Assembly (NCBI RefSeq): GCF_045277565.1
Contig: NZ_CP123584.1
Span: forward strand, 930,001-994,000
Direction: 5' to 3'
Origin: Aliisedimentitalea scapharcae
Lineage (GTDB): Bacteria; Pseudomonadota; Alphaproteobacteria; Rhodobacterales; Rhodobacteraceae
DNA: 64,000 bases
This document shows positions 7,491 to 15,830 of this stretch, piece by piece; positions within the stretch are counted from its first letter, which is position 1; every line of letters starts with the position of its first letter. The position numbers were made by a program, and so were the translations under genes. Under the pieces are notes generated by a model that ran no database searches, had not been told where the DNA came from, and worked only from the letters and a program-made list of their open reading frames with translations.

Positions 7491-8564
7491 ATGGACGATC
7501 TTAAGGCAAAATACCTGGCACAGATTGCAGATGCCGCGGACGAAGCCGCGCTGGAGGCGATCCGCGTGGCCGCTGTCGGCAAAAAGGGCGAAGTCGCGTT
7601 GAAGATGCGCGAGCTGGGCAAGATGACCCCGGAAGAGCGTCAGGTTATGGGCCCGGCGCTGAACGCGCTCAAGGATGAGATCAATTCGGCCCTGGCCGCG
7701 AAAAAGGCCGGGTTGGCCGATGCGGCACTGGACGAACGGCTGCGCACCGAATGGTTGGATGTGACCCTGCCATCGCGCCCGTCGCGTCAGGGATCGTTGC
7801 ACCCGATCAGCCAGGTTCAGGAAGAGATCACTGCGATCTTTGCCGAGATGGGGTTTTCGGTTGCCGAAGGGCCGCGGATCGACACCGATTGGTATAACTT
7901 TGATGCGCTGAACATCCCCGGTCACCACCCCGCACGGGCCGAGATGGACACGTTTTACATGCACCGCGCGACAGGCGACGATCGCCCGCCGCATGTGCTG
8001 CGCACACACACCTCGCCAGTCCAGATCCGGTCGATGGAGAAGATGGGCGCGCCGCTGCGCATCATCTGCCCGGGCGGTGTATATCGCGCCGATTATGACC
8101 AGACCCACACGCCGATGTTCCATCAGGTCGAAGGTCTGGCGCTGGACAAGAACATTTCGATGGCGAACCTGAAATGGGTGCTCGAAGAGTTCGTGAAGAG
8201 CTTCTTTGAGGTCGACGATGTTGAGCTGCGCTTCCGCGCCTCGCACTTCCCGTTCACAGAACCATCCGCCGAAGTCGACATCCGATGTTCCTGGGAAGGT
8301 GGCGCGCTAAAGATCGGCGAGGGCGACGACTGGATGGAGATCCTCGGCTCGGGCATGGTCCACCCCAAGGTCATCGCCGCCGGTGGTATCGACCCCGATG
8401 TCTATCAGGGCTTTGCCTTTGGCATCGGCATCGACCGTCTGGCGATGCTAAAGTACGGCATCCCCGACCTGCGCGCCTTCTTTGACAGCGACCTGCGCTG
8501 GCTGCGCCACTACGGCTTTGCCGCGCTGGACATGCCAAACCTGCATGGTGGCCTGTCGCGTTGA
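7491..8564 (+). CDS. pheS: Phenylalanyl-tRNA synthetase alpha subunit
   Basis: A 357-residue PheS, the catalytic subunit of the alpha2-beta2 synthetase that charges tRNA-Phe. An N-terminal coiled-coil arm (residues 1-90) precedes the class II core, with motif 2 around PPHVLRTHTSPVQIR and PGGVYRADYDQTHTPMFHQ, and motif 3 as FGIGIDRLAMLKYGIPDLR. In many bacteria pheT follows at once. Here pheT is about 1.7 kb away, with an AT-rich orphan gene and an esterase between them. Confidence 0.98.
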   Translation: MDDLKAKYLAQIADAADEAALEAIRVAAVGKKGEVALKMRELGKMTPEERQVMGPALNALKDEINSALAAKKAGLADAALDERLRTEWLDVTLPSRPSRQGSLHPISQVQEEITAIFAEMGFSVAEGPRIDTDWYNFDALNIPGHHPARAEMDTFYMHRATGDDRPPHVLRTHTSPVQIRSMEKMGAPLRIICPGGVYRADYDQTHTPMFHQVEGLALDKNISMANLKWVLEEFVKSFFEVDDVELRFRASHFPFTEPSAEVDIRCSWEGGALKIGEGDDWMEILGSGMVHPKVIAAGGIDPDVYQGFAFGIGIDRLAMLKYGIPDLRAFFDSDLRWLRHYGFAALDMPNLHGGLSR

Positions 8565-9082
8565 GCGACGTTGAAGTAATCACGGCATGCGAGAATGTGT
8601 GCCGTGATTTCTCTTGGCTAGAAAATTTTATTCCTCAGTTAGCCAGTGCGGCACCGATCTTTGCTGTGATTTGGGGGATTTTCGTATTTTACGAACAACG
8701 TAAGCGGGACCGCAATGATGCGCTTAGAAAAACTAGGCAAGAATTGTATCTCGCCTTTTTAGAAATTGCTGACCAAAAACACTCAAGCACACCTGACGGA
8801 ATTCTTGGTCAAATGTTGTTGCTAACAAAATTTCAGGGCAAATTTACTTTAAACTGCCCAAAGGAGGTTTTGGTTAAATCAGCGGAATATATAAAGTTAG
8901 TTGGTCGAGAACATCTTGATGGCGTTGCACTTGATGGGTTGAAGAGAAAGCCTAGCAGAAGCGAGTTTGATAAGTATTTTGCATATCAACAAAAAATTGC
9001 GCATTCGCGTAAGGAACTACTGGACGCAATGAGGCGAGATGCACTGCAAGGTAGTGATGTTGAGCTTGAGCTGAACTACTAG
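8561..9082 (+). CDS. Hypothetical AT-rich protein with one membrane segment
   Basis: A 173-residue protein of no recognised family. One hydrophobic segment (about residues 24-43, FIPQLASAAPIFAVIWGIFVF) is followed by a charged helical stretch (YEQRKRDRNDALRKTRQELYLAFLEIADQ), suggesting a membrane-anchored cytoplasmic domain. It opens with TTG in the sequence TTGA that ends pheS, so it could be translationally coupled. Base composition is visibly more AT-rich than both neighbours, and codons such as AAA, TTT and AGA are frequent. This points to recent transfer. Confidence 0.6.
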   Translation: MSDVEVITACENVCRDFSWLENFIPQLASAAPIFAVIWGIFVFYEQRKRDRNDALRKTRQELYLAFLEIADQKHSSTPDGILGQMLLLTKFQGKFTLNCPKEVLVKSAEYIKLVGREHLDGVALDGLKRKPSRSEFDKYFAYQQKIAHSRKELLDAMRRDALQGSDVELELNY

Positions 9083-9398
9083 CTATCACTGCATAGAAGC
9101 AAGGTTTTGCCTTTTGGATTTGCTTTCATCTTGCGTGGAGGGTGAAAAAGGCGAGCGCGGAATCAAGGCCGATAGGCCGTCGCGCAATCGCCAGACCGCC
9201 CGCACGGGCTGGCGATTTTGTGGGGGCAGTGACACGCTCAGGTGTCTTTCGGACTTGGTAAGATAAACTGCCCCGTACCAGCCTGGGATCGCCACCCCGC
9301 GGTCTGGCGATGGGGCGGCTTGTGCCTTTGAGCGTCGTTCACCTCTTGCCCACAGACATGTGAGATGACTCCGCCGGTACGGACGCTATCGTTCGGGA
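9083..9398. other. Intergenic region without a gene, holding nested inverted repeats
   Basis: I see no coding frame that fits. The region holds the nested repeat structure at 9187-9311. A 14-base copy (9328-9341) matches the start of the AT-rich gene (8561-8574) at 12 positions. Sequence after about 9340 probably carries the promoter of the esterase. Confidence 0.6.
9187..9311. repeat. Nested inverted repeats built on a TCGCCA / TGGCGA unit
   Basis: ATCGCCAGACCGC (9187-9199) is repeated as its exact reverse complement at 9299-9311. Each arm also makes a local hairpin: AATCGCCAG (9186-9194) with CTGGCGATT (9209-9217), and ATCGCCA (9288-9294) with TGGCGAT (9305-9311). The first hairpin is followed by TTT and could terminate transcription. 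The whole may be a small mobile-element remnant. Confidence 0.6.
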
Positions 9399-10205
9399 AT
9401 GACGCGACTTCTCCTGATTATCGCTGCGCTATGGGCGCTTCCTGCCGCCGCTATGGGGCCGTGGCAGAACCGCTGCCACGGTGACACCCCCTGTGAAATC
9501 GACGGGCGGTCTTATCACATCCGCGAACCGGATGGTTGGGACGGCAAAACCCCGTTGCCGGTGTTGATGCATTTCCACGGTTGGATGCGGCAGGGCAGTT
9601 TGATCGTCAAGCACCAGCGTATTTCTGGCGCGACGCGGCGGCGGGATGTGTTGCTGGTGGCACCCAATGGTCAGGATCGCAGCTGGGATTTCTGGGCCTC
9701 GGGGACGGCGGATGTCGAATTTGCCCGTGCCGTGCTGGAAGATGTCAAACAGCGGTACCCTGTCGACCCTGACCGCATTTATGTGTCGGGGTATTCCTGG
9801 GGCAGCAATATGGCCTGGCGGTTTGTTTGCGAGGATGGCACCGACATTGCCGCGCTGCTGGCGATCTCGGGCACGTTGGATCAGAACGAAGTCTGTACCA
9901 CCGCCCCGCGTGAGGTGCGCCAGGTCTATGGGTTGAACGACGATGTGCTGCGGTTCCCCTATGGCCCCGGTGGCGACACCACTTATCCGGTGCAGCTGTG
10001 GCGCGCGGCCTATGACTGTGGCACCGGCATCGATGCCGGGGCGTGGAACGCCGTCTCCTTTCTCACGCTGCACCGTACCACATGGGACGATTGCGACCAG
10101 GGGCGGGTCAGCCTGGACATTCATCCCGGTGGTCATTTCATCCCGCATGGCTGGATCGCGCGCCAGTTGGACGAACTTTTGGGTCGCACTCCCAGCTATC
10201 CGTGA
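9399..10205 (+). CDS. Secreted alpha/beta-hydrolase esterase (PHB depolymerase / feruloyl esterase-like)
   Basis: A 268-residue exported hydrolase. A signal peptide (LLLIIAALWALPAAA, cleavage near residue 18) precedes a LpqC-type core: oxyanion-loop H-F-H60-G-W, nucleophile elbow G-Y-S133-W-G, and a late histidine in HPGGHFIPHGW. Several cysteines (C26, C32 and others) suggest disulphides in the periplasm or outside. The family hydrolyses polyester, acetyl or feruloyl ester bonds; the substrate is not readable here. It is 88 bases upstream of pheT. Confidence 0.8.
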   Translation: MTRLLLIIAALWALPAAAMGPWQNRCHGDTPCEIDGRSYHIREPDGWDGKTPLPVLMHFHGWMRQGSLIVKHQRISGATRRRDVLLVAPNGQDRSWDFWASGTADVEFARAVLEDVKQRYPVDPDRIYVSGYSWGSNMAWRFVCEDGTDIAALLAISGTLDQNEVCTTAPREVRQVYGLNDDVLRFPYGPGGDTTYPVQLWRAAYDCGTGIDAGAWNAVSFLTLHRTTWDDCDQGRVSLDIHPGGHFIPHGWIARQLDELLGRTPSYP

Positions 10206-10293
10206 GCTTGGCCGCGTGCCAAGGCTTGAACCTTGGGCCATTCTTTGTCATTGCCTCTGGCAACCGCTAGTTTCTGCCAAAGGGCGCTGACCG

Positions 10294-12690
10294 ATGAAAT
10301 TCACTCTCTCCTGGCTCAAGGATCACCTGGACACCGACGCATCGGTGGCCGAAATCGCTGACACGCTGACCGATCTGGGCCTTGAGGTCGAAGAGATCGT
10401 GAACCCGGCCGAGCGGCTGAAGGAATTCACCATCGGCAAAGTGGTGCACGCCGAGAAACACCCGGACGCGGACAAGTTGCGCGTATGCAAGGTGGAAACC
10501 GATGAGGGCGAGATGCAGATCATCTGTGGCGCTCCCAATGCACGCGAAGGTATCACGGTCGTGGTCTGCAAACCGGGCATGTATGTGCCAGGGTTGGATA
10601 TCACCATCGGTGTCGGCAAAATCCGCGGCGTCGAGAGCTATGGCATGATGGCGTCCGAGCGCGAGCTGGAACTGTCGGACGAACATGACGGCATTATCGA
10701 ACTCCCGTCGGGCGCGGTGGGTGACAAGTTCATCGACTGGCTGGCCGAAAATGACCCCTCCAAAGTCGACACGATGATCGACATCGCGATCACGCCGAAC
10801 CGTCCCGATGCGCTGGGCGTCTTTGGCATTGCCCGCGATCTGGCAGCCCGGGGTCTGGGCACGCTGAAAACCCATGACCACACTCCGGTGCCAGGTGATT
10901 TCCCGTGCCCGATCAATGTGACAATTGACCAAGACACAGCCGATGGCTGTCCGCTGTTCACAGGGCGGATGATCCGGGGGGTGAAAAACGGTCCCAGCCC
11001 ACAATGGTTGCAGGACCAGCTCAAGGCGATTGGGCTGCGCCCGATTTCGGCGCTGGTGGATGTGACGAATTACTTCACTTACGATCAGAACCGCCCGTTG
11101 CACGTGTTTGACATGGCCAAGGTGCAGGGTGACCTGAGGGTGCACCGCGCCGCTGGCGGTGAGAAGCTGGTGGCGCTGGACGACAAGGAATACACACTGG
11201 GCGCGGGGCAGATGGTGATTTCGGACGACAATGGTCCCGAAAGCATCGCAGGCATCATGGGGGGCGTGGCCACCGGCTGTACCGAAGAAACCGTGGATGT
11301 CTTCCTGGAAAGCGCCTTTTGGGATCACGTGCAGATTGCCATGACTGGCCGTGCGCTGAAAATCAACTCGGACGCGCGGTATCGTTTTGAACGTGGCGTG
11401 GACCCCGAGTTCACTATCGAAGGGTTGGAGCGCGCCACGCAGATGATCCTGGATCTGTGCGGGGGGGAGCCGTCCGACGTGGTCATTGCTGGTGACGTGC
11501 CCAGCCATCACCGTGCCTACAAGCTGGACACAGATCGGGTGCAGTCGTTGGTGGGGATGGATATTCCCGAAAGCGAACAGCGCCAGACGCTGACTCGTCT
11601 GGGATTTCGGCTCGAAGGCAGCATGGCGCATGTGCCGTCTTGGCGTCCGGACGTGCAGGGCGAAGCCGATCTGGTCGAGGAAGTCGCCCGGATCGCATCG
11701 TTGACCAAACTAAAAGGCAAACCGCTGTCGCGACTGACCGATGGCATCACATCAGCTGTCATGACCCCGATGCAACGCCGTCAGCAGATGGCGCGCCGTA
11801 CCGTGGCTGCGTTGGGTTACAATGAATGTGTCACCTACAGCTTCATCGACCAGCCTTCGGCGGCGTTGTTCGGCGGCGGCGATGACGCCAGCATGTTGGC
11901 CAATCCGATCAGTTCGGAAATGTCGCATATGCGTCCCGATCTTCTGCCTGGCCTGTTGCAGGCCGCCGCCCGCAATCAGGCGCGCGGTTTTATGGATCTG
12001 GCGTTGTTCGAGGTCGGTCCGGCCTTTACCGGTGGTGAGCCGGGCGAACAGGTCACTCAGATTTCCGGGATTTTGATCGGACGCACCGGCCCCAAGGACA
12101 CCCATGGCGCATCGCGCCCGGTGGACCTGTTTGATGCCAAGGCCGACGCCGAAGCGGTTCTGAGCGCTATCGGGGCCCCGGCCAAAGTGCAGATTCTACG
12201 CGATGGGGCGGCATGGTGGCATCCGGGGCGTCATGGTCGGATTTGTCTGGGTCCGAAAAAGATGCTGGGCGTCTTTGGCGAATTGCACCCCAAGGTGCTG
12301 GCCGAGATGGACATCAAAGGGCCTGCCGTTGGCTTTACCATTTGGCCCGAAGAAATTCCGTTGCCGCGCAAGGGCAAAACCACCCGCGCTGCTCTGAACC
12401 AGAGCGATCTTCAGGCGGTTGAACGGGACTTTGCCTTTGTCGTCGATGCATCTGTTGAAGCGTTGACGTTGGTCAATGCCGCTGCCGGTGCTGACAAGGC
12501 GCTGATCGAAGACGTGCGTGTGTTCGATGAATTTATTGGTGGCAGCCTGGGTGAGGGTAAGAAATCCCTGGCCATCACTGTGCGATTGCAGCCCAAGGAC
12601 AAGACGTTGAAGGAACAGGACATCGAGGCCGTGAGCGACAAAATCATTGCCAAGGTGACCAAGGCCACCGGCGGCGTGCTGCGGGGCTGA
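10294..12690 (+). CDS. pheT: Phenylalanyl-tRNA synthetase beta subunit
   Basis: A 798-residue PheT of normal length. In order: tRNA-binding OB domain (about 40-150, with GKVVHAEKHPDADKLRVCKV), B3/B4 editing domain (RPISALVDVTNYFTYDQNRPLHVFD, about 250-275), B5 domain, catalytic-like core and the C-terminal ferredoxin-fold anticodon-binding domain (QAVERDFAFVVDASV...). It pairs with PheS. The stop shares one base with the start of the GNAT gene. Confidence 0.98.
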   Translation: MKFTLSWLKDHLDTDASVAEIADTLTDLGLEVEEIVNPAERLKEFTIGKVVHAEKHPDADKLRVCKVETDEGEMQIICGAPNAREGITVVVCKPGMYVPGLDITIGVGKIRGVESYGMMASERELELSDEHDGIIELPSGAVGDKFIDWLAENDPSKVDTMIDIAITPNRPDALGVFGIARDLAARGLGTLKTHDHTPVPGDFPCPINVTIDQDTADGCPLFTGRMIRGVKNGPSPQWLQDQLKAIGLRPISALVDVTNYFTYDQNRPLHVFDMAKVQGDLRVHRAAGGEKLVALDDKEYTLGAGQMVISDDNGPESIAGIMGGVATGCTEETVDVFLESAFWDHVQIAMTGRALKINSDARYRFERGVDPEFTIEGLERATQMILDLCGGEPSDVVIAGDVPSHHRAYKLDTDRVQSLVGMDIPESEQRQTLTRLGFRLEGSMAHVPSWRPDVQGEADLVEEVARIASLTKLKGKPLSRLTDGITSAVMTPMQRRQQMARRTVAALGYNECVTYSFIDQPSAALFGGGDDASMLANPISSEMSHMRPDLLPGLLQAAARNQARGFMDLALFEVGPAFTGGEPGEQVTQISGILIGRTGPKDTHGASRPVDLFDAKADAEAVLSAIGAPAKVQILRDGAAWWHPGRHGRICLGPKKMLGVFGELHPKVLAEMDIKGPAVGFTIWPEEIPLPRKGKTTRAALNQSDLQAVERDFAFVVDASVEALTLVNAAAGADKALIEDVRVFDEFIGGSLGEGKKSLAITVRLQPKDKTLKEQDIEAVSDKIIAKVTKATGGVLRG

Positions 12691-13133
12691 TGGAACGGGG
12701 CATTCACATCCGGCCGGCAACGCCTGTGGATGCTCCAACTTTGACCCGCTGCATTGATGCGGCCTATGCCAGCTATATCGCCGAGGGGCTTGATCTGCCC
12801 CCGGTGTCTGATGGTGTTGCACAGGACATTCAGGATCACGTCGTTTTGGTGGCCCAAGCAGATGGCGCGGTTGTGGGCGGTGCGATCCTGTCGGTGACGG
12901 GCGGAACGGCGCACCTGATGAATCTGTTTGTCGACCCCGAACACACCGGCCGCAAAATCGGCTCGCTTCTTCTGCAATCGGTCGCTGACGTTGCCCGCGC
13001 TGCCGGGCACACCCGCATGCGGCTAGCCACCCATCGGGATATGCCGCGCAATGTCAGCTACTACCAACGCAGGGGGTGGCAGGTTTCGGGATCCGAAGAT
13101 GTGCGAATATTCATGGAAATTGATCTGACCTGA
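12690..13133 (+). CDS. GNAT-family N-acetyltransferase
   Basis: A 147-residue protein with a GNAT fold. RPATPVDAPTLTRCIDAAY opens it, the VGGAILSVTGGTAHLMNLFVDPEHTGRKIGSLLL block is the acetyl-CoA-binding motif A (R/Q-x-x-G-x-G/A variant HTGRKIG), and the C-terminus has VSYYQRRGWQV. Its ATG overlaps the pheT stop by one base (TGATG), so it is likely translated from the pheT message. The acceptor substrate is unknown. Confidence 0.85.
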   Translation: MERGIHIRPATPVDAPTLTRCIDAAYASYIAEGLDLPPVSDGVAQDIQDHVVLVAQADGAVVGGAILSVTGGTAHLMNLFVDPEHTGRKIGSLLLQSVADVARAAGHTRMRLATHRDMPRNVSYYQRRGWQVSGSEDVRIFMEIDLT

Positions 13134-13236
13134 GCCCGGTCATACCCTGACGAAGCGTCAAGTCACAGGTCTTTGCAGTCGCGGTAATTTCAATTGTGCG
13201 GTGAGGTGCTTATCTGCCTTTCAAAGGAGAGCACAA

Positions 13237-13869
13237 ATGCAAGCAAGCGCAAAATTCTGGGACGGTATTGCCGAAAAATACGCCCGCAACCCGATCAGTG
13301 ACATGGCTTCCTATCAGCACACCTTGGACCGGACGGCGTCCTATCTGGGCGCAGAAGACACGGTGCTGGAGCTGGGGTGCGGCACTGGTTCGACCGCCTT
13401 GGAGCTGGCGTCTGGTGTGCGACAGTTCGTGGCCAGCGATGTGGCAGAGGGCATGTTGACCATTGGCAAGAACCGCGCATCTGAACAGGGGGTTGGCAAC
13501 GTTGATTTCGTTCAGGCGGATGTCATGGTGCCCCCCAAAGGACCGTTTGATGCGGTGCTGGCGTTCAACGTACTGCATCTTCTTGACGATCTTGATACGG
13601 CGCTGATCAGCATTCGCGACAGCGTCAAGCCGAATGGCTTTTTCATCTCCAAAACATTCTGCACGCCTCAGGATGGTGGCAGTTGGAAGTACAAGCTGTT
13701 GCGTATGGGCCTGCCGATTCTGCAGCTGGTGGGTAAAGCACCCTATGTACGGTTCTTGCAGGTGGAGGAATTGGATAGTGCACTGGAACGCGCCGGATTC
13801 GAGATCGTAGAGCAGGACAGCTTCCCGGCACGAAACGCGCGCCGGTTTCTTGTCGCCCGCAGGCTTTGA
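13237..13869 (+). CDS. SAM-dependent class I methyltransferase
   Basis: A 210-residue methyltransferase. Motif I is VLELGCGTGSTALELA (about 44-59), then the acidic loop VASDVAEGML and the post-motif VLAFNVLHLLDDLDTAL. The C-terminal part (FEIVEQDSFPARNARRFLVARR) resembles small-molecule methyltransferases. The start was set at the ATG after AAAGGAGAGCACAA, a clear ribosome binding site, rather than an upstream GTG. The substrate is unknown. Confidence 0.85.
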   Translation: MQASAKFWDGIAEKYARNPISDMASYQHTLDRTASYLGAEDTVLELGCGTGSTALELASGVRQFVASDVAEGMLTIGKNRASEQGVGNVDFVQADVMVPPKGPFDAVLAFNVLHLLDDLDTALISIRDSVKPNGFFISKTFCTPQDGGSWKYKLLRMGLPILQLVGKAPYVRFLQVEELDSALERAGFEIVEQDSFPARNARRFLVARRL

Positions 13870-13897
13870 CTGGAAATTCCAAAGACACTTCCTTGTT

Positions 13898-13918
13898 CCC
13901 CGGGGCTTGGTCCCGGGG
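13898..13918. terminator. GC-rich hairpin between methyltransferase and ytoQ
   Basis: CCCCGGG (13898-13904) pairs with CCCGGGG (13912-13918) around a 7-base loop. There is no T-tract, so it may be a weak terminator or an mRNA-stabilising hairpin. Confidence 0.35.
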
Positions 13919-13960
13919 CAGTCCCGCAGTAGGTAGGGGACAGCGAACAAGGAGATGAAC

Positions 13961-14410
13961 ATGGGACTGAAGGTATACCTGTCGGGCGAGATTCACACGG
14001 ATTGGCGCGAACAGATCATCACGGGTGCCGATGGGTTGGATGTCACGTTTGACAGCCCGGTTACCGATCATGGTGCTAGCGATGATTGCGGCGTGCGTAT
14101 TCTGGGCGCGGAGCCGAATAAATATTGGCATGACCACAAGGGAGCGATGGTCAACGCGATCCGAACCCGCAAGGGGATCGCCGATGCAGATGTCGTGGTT
14201 GTCCGTTTTGGGGACAAATACAAACAGTGGAACGCCGCCTTTGACGCAGGATACGCTGCGGCGCTGGGAAAATCCCTGATTGTTCTGCATGGTCCGGACC
14301 ATCAGCACGCGCTCAAAGAGGTCGATGCAGCTGCGCTGGCTGTGGCCGAAGAGCCCGGACAAGTCGTTGAAATCTTGCGATACGTTCTGACAGGTGCCTT
14401 GCCCGCCTGA
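13961..14410 (+). CDS. ytoQ: YtoQ family protein
   Basis: A 149-residue protein of the YtoQ family (nucleoside 2-deoxyribosyltransferase-like fold), whose role is not established. Conserved family stretches are the VYLSGEIHTDWR start, FDSPVTDHGASDDCG, the NKYWHDHKGA block and DVVVVRFGDKYKQWNAAFDAGYAAALGK. The ATG at 13961 is preferred over the one at 13955 because AAGGAG abuts the latter too closely. It is a standalone gene between two hairpins. Confidence 0.88.
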   Translation: MGLKVYLSGEIHTDWREQIITGADGLDVTFDSPVTDHGASDDCGVRILGAEPNKYWHDHKGAMVNAIRTRKGIADADVVVVRFGDKYKQWNAAFDAGYAAALGKSLIVLHGPDHQHALKEVDAAALAVAEEPGQVVEILRYVLTGALPA

Positions 14411-14436
14411 TCGCAACATTTGGTCAATCAGAACAC

Positions 14437-14464
14437 CCATTCCCCTGGTGACCCTGGGGAATGG
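14437..14464. terminator. Hairpin after ytoQ
   Basis: CCATTCCCC (14437-14445) pairs perfectly with GGGGAATGG (14456-14464) around a 10-base loop, 27 bases after the ytoQ stop. No T-tract follows, so termination may need Rho. Confidence 0.4.
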
Positions 14465-14649
14465 AACCAAACCCCACCATTTTCCCCCTGAAACTGACGC
14501 TGTTTACGCTCATTGAGCGGCGAACTATCGTGAACACGCGAACTGAAAACACAAAGAGCCTGCGTTGAGATCCGAATGCTGATTGGGGCTTTGACTGCCT
14601 GATCGGGGACGGTTTCTGTAGGGGCGAATACAGAAAAGAGAGACGGGAA

Positions 14650-15450
14650 ATGGAACAGATTATGGAACAGGCTGGTGCCTACTGGCCACTGATGGTCAAT
14701 GGTGCCAAGGCGTTGGCAGTTCTGATCGTTGGGTGGATTGTTGCTGGGATGATTGCTGGCGCGGTCCGCCGGCGGATTGCGGCAAACCCCGAGATTGATC
14801 AGACTTTGGGTAATTTTGCAGCCAGCCTTGTACGCTGGGTCATCCTTGCGATGGTCTTGATTGCGGTGCTGAACCTGTTTGGTATCGAAGCAACTAGCCT
14901 GGTTGCGATGATGGGCGCGGCGACGCTGGCCATCGGTCTGGCGCTTCAGGGAACGCTTAGCGACCTGGCGGCCGGATTCATGTTGGTTCTGTTTCGCCCA
15001 TACAAGATTGGCCAATATGTGGATATCGGCGGCACAGCGGGAACTGTGAAAGACCTGAACCTTTTTGTGACCGAACTGGCGACGCCGGACAATGTGCAGA
15101 TCATTGTTCCAAATGGTCAGGCCTGGGGCGCGATCATTACCAACTACTCGCATCATGATACCCGTCGCGTGGATTTTGTCTTTGGTATCGACTATGGCGA
15201 TAACGCGGACAAAGCCATGCAGATCATTACAGAGCTGGCAGAGGCGGATGCACGGGTTCTGGACGACCCTGCGCCCTGGGTCCGAGTGACCAATCTGGGC
15301 GATAGCTCGGTCGATCTGACTGCGCGCATTTGGTGTCAGGCGGCAGACTATTGGGATATCAAGTTTGAATTGACCAAAGCTGTCAAAGAAGCCTTTGACG
15401 CCCAAGGAATTTCGATTCCCTATCCGCACCGGGTCGAAATCCGCAGATAA
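14650..15450 (+). CDS. Small-conductance mechanosensitive channel (MscS family)
   Basis: A 266-residue minimal MscS channel that opens under membrane tension to protect against osmotic downshock. Three membrane helices lie near residues 19-40, 58-80 and 85-110. The pore helix region reads MMGAATLAIGLALQGTLSDLAAGFMLVLFRPYKIGQYV, the standard TM3 and beta-domain entry with glycine/alanine packing. The C-terminal vestibule ends with FDAQGISIPYPHRVEI. GAGACGGGAA lies upstream of the ATG. It lies 140 bases upstream of tRNA-Met. Confidence 0.93.
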   Translation: MEQIMEQAGAYWPLMVNGAKALAVLIVGWIVAGMIAGAVRRRIAANPEIDQTLGNFAASLVRWVILAMVLIAVLNLFGIEATSLVAMMGAATLAIGLALQGTLSDLAAGFMLVLFRPYKIGQYVDIGGTAGTVKDLNLFVTELATPDNVQIIVPNGQAWGAIITNYSHHDTRRVDFVFGIDYGDNADKAMQIITELAEADARVLDDPAPWVRVTNLGDSSVDLTARIWCQAADYWDIKFELTKAVKEAFDAQGISIPYPHRVEIRR

Positions 15451-15590
15451 CCCGGTTCTGGCGACCTCTTGCTGGCAAGGGGTCGTCGACCATTGTTTGG
15501 CGCGGTATTTTCCTGCGCAGGAGAGCGAAAAAGTTGCGTTTTCCGTTTGACACCTGCGCGCGCTTTGGATACCTCACGCCTCGTGGTCAC

Positions 15591-15667
15591 GGCGTGATAG
15601 CTCAGTTGGTTAGAGCACAGCACTCATAATGCTGGGGTCGGCGGTTCAAGTCCGCCTCACGCTACCA
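15591..15667 (+). tRNA. tRNA-Met (CAT anticodon), elongator type
   Basis: A 77-base cloverleaf with encoded CCA. Acceptor GGCGTGA pairs with TCACGCT (with a G1-U72 pair), the D-arm is GCTC/GAGC, the anticodon stem CAGCA/TGCTG encloses loop CTCATAA, and the T-arm GGCGG/CCGCC carries TTCAAGT. The TAGCTCAGTTGGTTAGAGC start and G-U first pair match alphaproteobacterial elongator Met tRNAs. It lacks the initiator C1-A72 mismatch. A CAT-reading tRNA-Ile is less likely. Confidence 0.92.
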
Positions 15668-15775
15668 CCCTCCCTGTATGTATCCGATTTTGTGGCCAAG
15701 CCGCTGTGATGAGCTGCACCGACCTTGGCAAACGCCTTGGCGGGTGGGGAGAACAAGCGCCGTTTGCCAGACATG

Positions 15776-15804
15776 AAAAAGCCCGATCAAATGATCGGGC
15801 TTTT
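15776..15804 (-). terminator. Bidirectional terminator after ald (and tRNA-Met)
   Basis: A 13-bp stem (AAAAGCCCGATCA / TGATCGGGCTTTT) with a 2-base loop has A/T runs on both sides, so it can end transcripts from ald on the minus strand and from tRNA-Met on the plus strand. Confidence 0.88.
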
Positions 15805-15830
15805 CCTGGCAGTGGTGTTGTTGGTACGGA

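Noticed and set aside
8561..9082. Prophage or toxin-antitoxin assignment for the AT-rich gene
   Set aside because: No partner gene, integrase or toxin fold is visible; only foreign composition is supported.
10267..11631. 454-codon open frame antisense to pheT
   Set aside because: Shadow of a high-GC gene with no family match; pheT is certain.
15591..15667. Initiator tRNA-fMet
   Set aside because: The first acceptor pair is G1-U72 and the D-arm matches elongator types; the initiator C1-A72 mismatch is missing.
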